Part shown: piece by piece, positions 59,601 through 64,000 of the stretch
Layout: every line of letters starts with the position of its first letter
How positions within the stretch are numbered: the stretch's first letter is position 1
DNA from: Bolinopsis microptera
Taxonomy: Eukaryota; Ctenophora; Tentaculata; Lobata; Bolinopsidae
NCBI RefSeq assembly: GCF_026151205.1
Contig: NC_087077.1
Location: 15,476,983-15,540,982 of the forward strand
Reading direction: 5' to 3'
DNA: 64,000 nucleotides
The notes under the pieces: model-generated
Database searches by the model: none
Told to the model about the DNA's origin: nothing
The model's input: the letters and a program-made list of their open reading frames with translations, nothing else
Translations under genes and position numbers: made by a program

Positions 59601-61968
59601 TCCTTATCGAAATACATGAGTGAACCTAAAGACATAAGAGTGTCTACCTTACAAACTTTAACGACTTTGTCCATAACAGCAAGATCCGGGTGGGCCTCAA
59701 TCAGACTCACGTACGTCTTGGCCCAAAACTCTTCCTTTTTCGAATCATCAGAGCATCTGTTTGAGGGTTAATTTTGTATTACGGGGTGACTCACAAGTGA
59801 CTACCCACACACAGCCCTTTATAACTCTTGGAATCTGTTTATAGATATGGGTCAAACTTAGATTCGCCGAAAGGTTCGTAAAATTTCGTCGATTAGTGGG
59901 TGTGGCATACCAGTCCCTCTTTTTCACTATTTTTGTCATAAAATGAGAACACTTCAGAACTAATCAGTGTACCTATAATAGCAAGGGGTGTACCCTAGCA
60001 AGGTATGCAAAAATATTTATTCTTTTTCCCACAACAATCGATCTCATACGGACTTTTTAAGGATCAAAGAAAAATTTTGTAGACGCGCCAAAAATCGGTA
60101 AATCGGGGTTTGTGGTAAATCGGGGTTTTACTGTACCTGGTCTCAAAGATGTTCACCATAGCTGTTAACTCCTCTTTGTCACTGTCCGATGATATTTTGA
60201 TGAGTTTCCGATATCCGATAGCCAGTTTACTTGCAGTCTCTTCAGACAGCTTCTCTTCTAACGAACTTACAGGTTTCACAAAATAACTGGGGAAACAAAA
60301 TGTTTACACGCAGTTAAAAAGAATTCGATCTGCTCATTTAATTATATGTTACAGTGCCACAGAAGCCGCTGTTAAAGAAACACCAGTTCGTTTATATTTA
60401 TAAATAAATAAATAAAAATGGACCTGTTATTAAAGATAAAGGAGCAGTCATTTACGTTAATTCTATAATATAATATCTTCATGTTTGGGTTGAATTAGTC
60501 CAAAATACCTTATATATTATAATATATGGGTTTTGACAAGAATTGACAAACCTGATTACGTCCTCAATGAAGCCCCTGTCTCTAATAAGGTGAGAATACC
60601 GCAAAGCTTTACTCATACAGATCTTCTCATTTTCCTTATCGTTAAGATCGGTACATTTCTGTGCTAGACCGTACCTAAAAGTAAAACAGTCAATCATAAA
60701 GATAGTACAGTAAGACAATATTATGTTGTTCGGAATTCAAAATAGCGCAGAATGGAAAATGCTTCTTAAAATGCTTAATCAAACATTTATAGAGCATTTA
60801 AATGAGAAATGATGGGATAAATTACTGGCTACAGTATGATGTGATAGCGAAAAGCTCTGTAGCTAATGGTTACTAGGTTACTGGTTACTACGTTACCATT
60901 TGAGAGGGTCCCTTGGCCAGAGATGAGCGGACACCAGGCCATACTGGAGTGATTTGTACAAGTCGTTTTCCTCTTCGAATATAACGGATAGAGTCTCGTA
61001 AGGGGCTGGACTGTCCGGAATATTTCGTATTATCTGTCGGAAGCAGAGTCAGCAAATTAGAATCAGGAAATGGACAGCTTCAACTAAAGGGTCGTTCGCA
61101 TATTACGTAACTACTTTTTGGACAATTTGTACCCCCCCCCCCCCCCCCGCCCTCCGTAATCAGGTTTACACATAGCTATTGTGTCAGAAATACACCAGCG
61201 TAATCATTTGGAAACCCCCCTGGCCCCTCCCCCCCTCGGCTGATTACTTAATAATATGTGAACGACCCCAACACTGAACAGAAATACAAATGTCAACTCT
61301 TGGTGTTACTGACATTAATATTACCTCTAAACAGACGTTAATGGCGGTTTTTCTGTCACCTTTTGCGACAGCAAGATTAGCTTCTCCCATCAGTAATTTG
61401 AACTCATCCGTCAGCCTGAAAGTGCAAGATGTAAAAACAACTGGAAATAGATTTTATTTATTGATTGAGAACTCATCTAAATTCAATCTAAATGTTCAGA
61501 TAGAAAAAACTCTAATCTAAACTCAATCTAAATGTTCTAGAAATCCGTTAAATCTTTTTTAATCTCGAGTAGGTGCACGAGTTCGAGTAGGTGCATCAAG
61601 TAACCGCACGAAAAAAAACTTAGCACTCTTCACGTACTTCTCCCGTAGCAATTACGAATTCGTACGAACCGAAAATTTGTCTACAAAAACACTGTACACT
61701 GCCACCAGTTTACCACTCAACATATCGAGAAGCTAATACAGGGTGGCCCAATTTGGAGACGAATTACGTTAGTTATTAAGAGGTTGCGTGTGGGTATTCA
61801 CTTTTGGGCCACCCTGTATTATTAGTAATATAATTGCAGACCTGTTAGAGAACTCGATCCTCTCAAATCTTCTACCACGTTTGTTCCGTACTGCGAGTCT
61901 CGCCTCGTCTTCCAGCACCTCCTCGTTAAAGTTTACTTCCTCCGTATCCAGACTCTCATCCTCCTCGT
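56508..61968 (-). CDS. GTF3C3: GTF3C3 copy B, N-terminal part (eleven exons, 3' truncated)
   Basis: Second copy of the TFIIIC subunit gene. Exons 61842-61968, 61325-61415, 60897-61033, 60552-60674, 60137-60265, 59653-59756, 59232-59309, 58550-58699, 58213-58317, 57926-58014 and 56508-56669 have GT/AG borders. They sum to 1295 nt and read as 431 codons without a stop. Order of motifs: acidic segment, RGRRFERIEF, LLMGEANLAVAKGDRKTAI, LEIIRNIPDSPAPYETLSVI, DLYKSLQYGLVSAHLWP, WYGLAQKCTDL, then TPRs through GDWKEAVRCYENVL. This matches the family's MGEAN and AHLNP region closely. The start codon exon upstream of 61968 was not found. Homology to copy A ends at about 56112, so C-terminal exons are missing here. 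Compared exon differences from copy A are synonymous. It may be the other haplotype rather than a true second gene. Confidence 0.88.
56800..57836 (-). mobile_element. Penelope-like element insertion, 5' truncated, with intact GIY-YIG ORF
   Basis: 1037-bp insertion in a GTF3C3 copy B intron, bordered by a 14-bp duplication TGGCAACTAATGGT at 56786-56799 and 57837-57850. Copy A has the empty site near 5265. The minus-strand frame (57836 to 57030, about 268 codons) has a linker with CGGRHCGTC (CXXC zinc-binding type), then VVYLFSCQLCNMCYVGRT, the GIY-YIG endonuclease core, with downstream Arg (RARVNEHR) and Glu (EVDEHRYIQ) positions. The RT is absent, cut off at the 57836 boundary. The frame has no stops, so the insertion is young. 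Confidence 0.88.
57926..58014 (-). CDS. GTF3C3: GTF3C3 copy B exon 10
   Basis: Identical in my reading to 5362-5450, with the same acceptor and donor. The Penelope-like insertion lies in the intron that follows it in transcript order. Confidence 0.92.
58213..58317 (-). CDS. GTF3C3: GTF3C3 copy B exon 9
   Basis: Same borders and frame as 5649-5753. Two differences seen, both synonymous (Val and Glu codons). Confidence 0.92.
58550..58699 (-). CDS. GTF3C3: GTF3C3 copy B exon 8
   Basis: Same borders and frame as 5987-6136. One difference seen, a synonymous Pro codon change. Confidence 0.9.
58872..59250. repeat. 64-bp VNTR in copy B (6 units)
   Basis: Same repeat as 6304-8340 but only about six units, ending directly on exon 7. 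One unit has changes that keep the 30-nt frame open, and another has a synonymous GTG to GTA change. Confidence 0.93.
59232..59309 (-). CDS. GTF3C3: GTF3C3 copy B exon 7, source of the VNTR exon tail
   Basis: Acceptor CCCTTCCTAG, donor CAAG/GTTAGA, which leaves one base as the next exon requires. It reads FADLVAVVYVRSELDTTSSI then HDQVQ. Its last 20 nt and donor are part of every 64-bp unit of the adjoining array. An earlier donor (CAG/GTGCAA) fits less well because it breaks the phase. Confidence 0.8.
59653..59756 (-). CDS. GTF3C3: GTF3C3 copy B exon 6
   Basis: Acceptor CTCAAACAG, donor GTAAGG. It reads CSDDSKKEEFWAKTYVSLIE then AHPDLAVMDKVVKV. Phase one in, one out. An alternative donor six bases downstream (GTAGAC) would break the phase. 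Confidence 0.82.
60137..60265 (-). CDS. GTF3C3: GTF3C3 copy B exon 5
   Basis: Acceptor CCTGTAAG, donor GTACAG. It reads SLEEKLSEETASKLAIGYRK then SSDSDKEELTAMVNIFET. Phase one in, two out. Confidence 0.85.
60552..60674 (-). CDS. GTF3C3: GTF3C3 copy B exon 4
   Basis: Acceptor TTTTAG, donor GTTTGT. It reads YGLAQKCTDLNDKENEKIC then KALRYSHLIRDRGFIEDVI, a TPR. Phase one in, two out, fitting both neighbours. Confidence 0.9.
60897..61033 (-). CDS. GTF3C3: GTF3C3 copy B exon 3, AHLWP region
   Basis: Acceptor CGACAG, donor GTAACG. It reads IIRNIPDSPAPYETLSVIFE then YKSLQYGLVSAHLWPRDPLK. It ends with two bases of a Trp codon that the next exon completes. The donor is immediately followed by several GTAACC copies of the intronic minisatellite. 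Confidence 0.93.
61325..61415 (-). CDS. GTF3C3: GTF3C3 copy B exon 2, MGEAN motif
   Basis: Acceptor CTTTCAG, donor GTAATA. It reads LTDEFKLLMGEANLAVAKGD then RKTAINVCLE, the first TPR of the family with its LMGEAN signature. One base in, phase 0 out. Confidence 0.92.
61739..61816. mobile_element. 78-bp TA-flanked MITE (Tc1/mariner-like)
   Basis: Inverted ends CAGGGTGGCCCAA and TTGGGCCACCCTG with TA on each side. A diverged relative lies at 62238-62310. It sits in the intron next to GTF3C3 copy B exon 1. Confidence 0.75.
61842..61968 (-). CDS. GTF3C3: GTF3C3 copy B exon 1 (first identified), acidic N-terminal segment
   Basis: Donor GTCTGC, acceptor ATCATCAG (weak pyrimidine tract). It encodes an Asp/Glu-rich stretch (DEEDESLDTEEVNFNEE) followed by RNKRGRRFERIEFSN. 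An acidic region before the TPRs is typical of the family. An in-frame stop lies just upstream, so another exon must carry the start. Confidence 0.75.
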
Positions 61969-62237
61969 CTGATGATTATACATTTTCATATTAATTTGAA
62001 TACTTACAGGTTTATTTAAGGGATTTGTTATTAAGAATAATGGTGCCGCTGAGACCAACCCATAATCTTAGGCTTCTTACCCGAAAAGATAAACAGGAAT
62101 CATTGAAACGTTGCCTCGTGAGGAGCGAGTGTTTTAGAACATATTCTAACATAAATTGTAAGAATGGGTAATCAATCAGTAAAAACGTGAAAATCTGAAC
62201 ATACTTCAGGCACACTTCAGAAAATCAACGCTCGGAC

Positions 62238-62310
62238 CAACCACAGAGTGGCCCAGAAGTAACTGCCCACACGCAACCCTTTAATAACTCACGTTATTCG
62301 TCTCAGGTTT
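62238..62310. mobile_element. Diverged relative of the 61739 MITE
   Basis: CAGAGTGGCCCAGAAGTAAC and CCCACACGCAACC match the reverse complement of 61739-61816. Its second end is eroded. Confidence 0.6.
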
Positions 62311-62616
62311 ATGTAGAGGTTCAGTGGTTCGAAAATCGTGAAGAAGAATATGTGAGAACTGAGAAACATTGTGGCGAAAGTGCCTGATAATAAACAGAGA
62401 AAATGTCGGAAAAAGAGAAACTCCTCAAGTACTACATTTATGATATCATATTGACTGGTCATATGGCTTGAGTCTTGAGAGAGAAGAAAAATAACAAAAA
62501 GAAACGGAAGACATGGTATGGTTAATGGTATGTAGGTATCTATACTATAATTCAAAGAATTATCTCTACTATAATTCAGAAAATTCTTTTTGTTGTACGA
62601 CCGCCCACGTGCAAAT

Positions 62617-63187
62617 AGATAAGAAATAGGTAGTTGCATAATAACCATAGTAACGAGGATTGTTACACGCACGTGCACGTGCAATGATTGTTTTAACGTC
62701 ATTTTGATCGGTTTTGTTGATATTACGCTGTGTTTAGTACGAGCAACATTTAAATCGGCTGTATCTTTGGTTGTGACGGATATTTTTTGACGCGATAAAA
62801 ACTGACTGCCAAAGAAATAGAAAACTACTAGATTCATCCCTGTACAGTGGCGTAACGAAAGGCCCTGCTGGCCCCGCTGTGCAGGGGGGCGCCGTCTTAG
62901 GGCTTTAGGGGGGCGCCAAATCGTCGTTTGAATGTGGGACAATTTCGAAAACTTAACTAAAGTACTAGCAAAACTGCGCGTTTTGCTCTAGATACACACT
63001 TTTTTAGAGATTTTACCGGCGTATTCTTTAAAATCACCTAATTTGTTCAATTTTAGGGAGGGGCACCAAAAGGGGAGAGGGCGCCAACAGGGGGCGCTTT
63101 TTTCGGCAGGGGGCGCCAACAGGCAACGTTACGCCACTGTCCCTGTAACCACGGGCTTTCCAGTTCTGTATAATGTATAATGTATAA
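62617..63187. mobile_element. Retroposon-like insertion between 23-bp direct repeats
   Basis: A 571-bp segment lies between exact 23-bp copies at 62594-62616 and 63188-63210 (both TGTACGACCGCCCACGTGC...). It ends in three GTATAAT-type units, like a LINE/SINE 3' tail. The noisy copy A shows a single version of the 23-mer (about 13327-13350) running straight into CATGTTTTACAAAT, that is, an empty site. Confidence 0.75.
62845..63139. mobile_element. hAT-type MITE, 295 bp, with perfect 8-bp target duplication
   Basis: Ends CAGTGGCGTAACG and CGTTACGCCACTG, flanked by TCCCTGTA at 62837-62844 and 63140-63147. An 8-bp duplication and CAGTGGCG ends are typical of hAT elements. GC-rich inside (GGGGGGCGCC motifs). 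No transposase. Confidence 0.88.
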
Positions 63188-63210
63188 TGTACGACCGCCC
63201 ACGTGCAAAT

Positions 63211-64000
63211 CATGTTTACAAATTGTAGTTCATGGAAATGAATATTTGTGTTCATGTTTTGCTCCTTTGAAGAGAGAATTTAGAGACTTTTTCTATTGAG
63301 TAATGTATTCTATATTTCTAATGAACCCTCTGACATAGGCATCGTTTTTTTAATTTTTTAATGTTTAATTACCCCAATTAGTTAATTATTCATGAACAGA
63401 ACCTTTGTGGCATATAAGCGTCTAATTCTCTTTGGTCAACAGAACTTGATTAAGATATGGCGCAAAATCTGGGAACAACTCAATAGCAAGCAATGACTGT
63501 CTAAGCTGAAGGACTAGTCCTGCAGCTGTGCGGCATAAGTATAACAACTTGCAGCAGTATTTCTTATCTTGTCGAATTCTAACTTGTTCTCATCATTGCT
63601 TCGCCAGAGAATCTGCAACAAACGAGTATATTATATTTGAGTAATATCTAAGATTCTGTGATTAATTTTTTTACCAAACCCCAAAACTGGGTAGAGTCGA
63701 CTGTGGCCACTGTATTTCCTTTTTCGGCCAACGTTATACAGCGAGGCACGTTTACTTATAGCGAGGTACTTCTGTAATAACTATGGAGTTACCGTAACGC
63801 AACTGTCACTCCTTTATCAGCTCCAATAGTTCATTGTCCGTTTATTTCTAGATTTCCATAGAAGCCACAAAGTAAGAGACTAGATTCTGAATTCAATGGT
63901 AAATCGATTCACCATGCCCTCAGTAACTTGCCACTAGGATCATTGTGCTAAGAGAATACATACTATAACTATTGCAGTCACGTTAACTCTTGTTAAACTT
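63211..64000. other. Clean counterpart of the noisy 13350-15040 stretch; no gene recognised
   Basis: Matches the noisy block piece by piece (TTAGTTAATTATTCATGAA, CAATGACTGTCTAAG, CATCATTGCTTCGCC). Probably upstream of GTF3C3. The first exon or promoter may be here, but I cannot point to it. Confidence 0.5.

Noticed and set aside
62289-62942. 217-codon minus-strand frame as a gene
   Set aside because: It runs through a retroposon, its direct repeat and a hAT MITE, so it is an accidental frame.

Overview
This is an AT-rich eukaryotic window, most likely from an invertebrate animal. It has spliced genes with GT-AG introns, telomere-type CCCTAA repeats, and a typical animal transposon load: RTE-like and other LINEs, a Penelope-like element, a hAT MITE, TTAA-flanked foldback elements and a TA-flanked mini-MITE. 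I see no bacterial operon, CRISPR array, tRNA or rRNA. The species cannot be fixed from the sequence.

The one gene that can be read with confidence is GTF3C3 (the TFIIIC102 / yeast Tfc4-type TPR subunit of RNA polymerase III factor TFIIIC), on the minus strand. Copy A carries the C-terminal half in clean sequence (exons between 1 and 6136). Its N-terminal half (about 8322-12030) lies in very noisy sequence. Copy B (56508-61968) carries the N-terminal half, eleven exons and 431 in-frame codons, but stops where homology to copy A ends (about 56112). Copies A and B are nearly identical, and all six exon differences I compared are synonymous. They are therefore either two haplotypes placed in one contig or a very recent partial duplication. 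The intron after the seventh identified exon holds a 64-bp tandem repeat, about 30 units in A and 6 in B. Each unit contains the last 20 nt of that exon, its splice donor and an acceptor, and so frames a 30-nt in-frame pseudo-microexon.

Layout. 1-6136: clean GTF3C3 3' half, with a 1.38-kb TTAA-flanked foldback element in one intron. 6304-8340: 64-bp VNTR. About 7690-21500: unpolished sequence with inflated homopolymers. Its left half is a corrupted version of 59250-64000, and it holds a poly-C run and degraded telomeric repeats at 15676-16110. 21500-22260: an indel-broken exon pair with a sushi-like domain, plus strand. 23040-26330: decayed RTE-like LINE. 28260-39120: small nested MITEs, satellites and inverted repeats, with one weak two-exon candidate gene near 34.4-35.1 kb. 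40050-43270: 20-bp minisatellite with higher-order structure. 45263-45953: (TTAG)n. 46556-48420: facing LINE fragments. 49010-49455: minisatellite. 50107-56105: imperfect 6-kb palindrome built from LINE copies, ending where GTF3C3 copy B begins. 56110-64000: GTF3C3 copy B with a fresh Penelope-like insertion, a nested retroposon/hAT insertion and a 78-bp MITE.

Apart from GTF3C3 there is no evidence of genes working together. The rest is transposon and satellite landscape plus assembly artefact.
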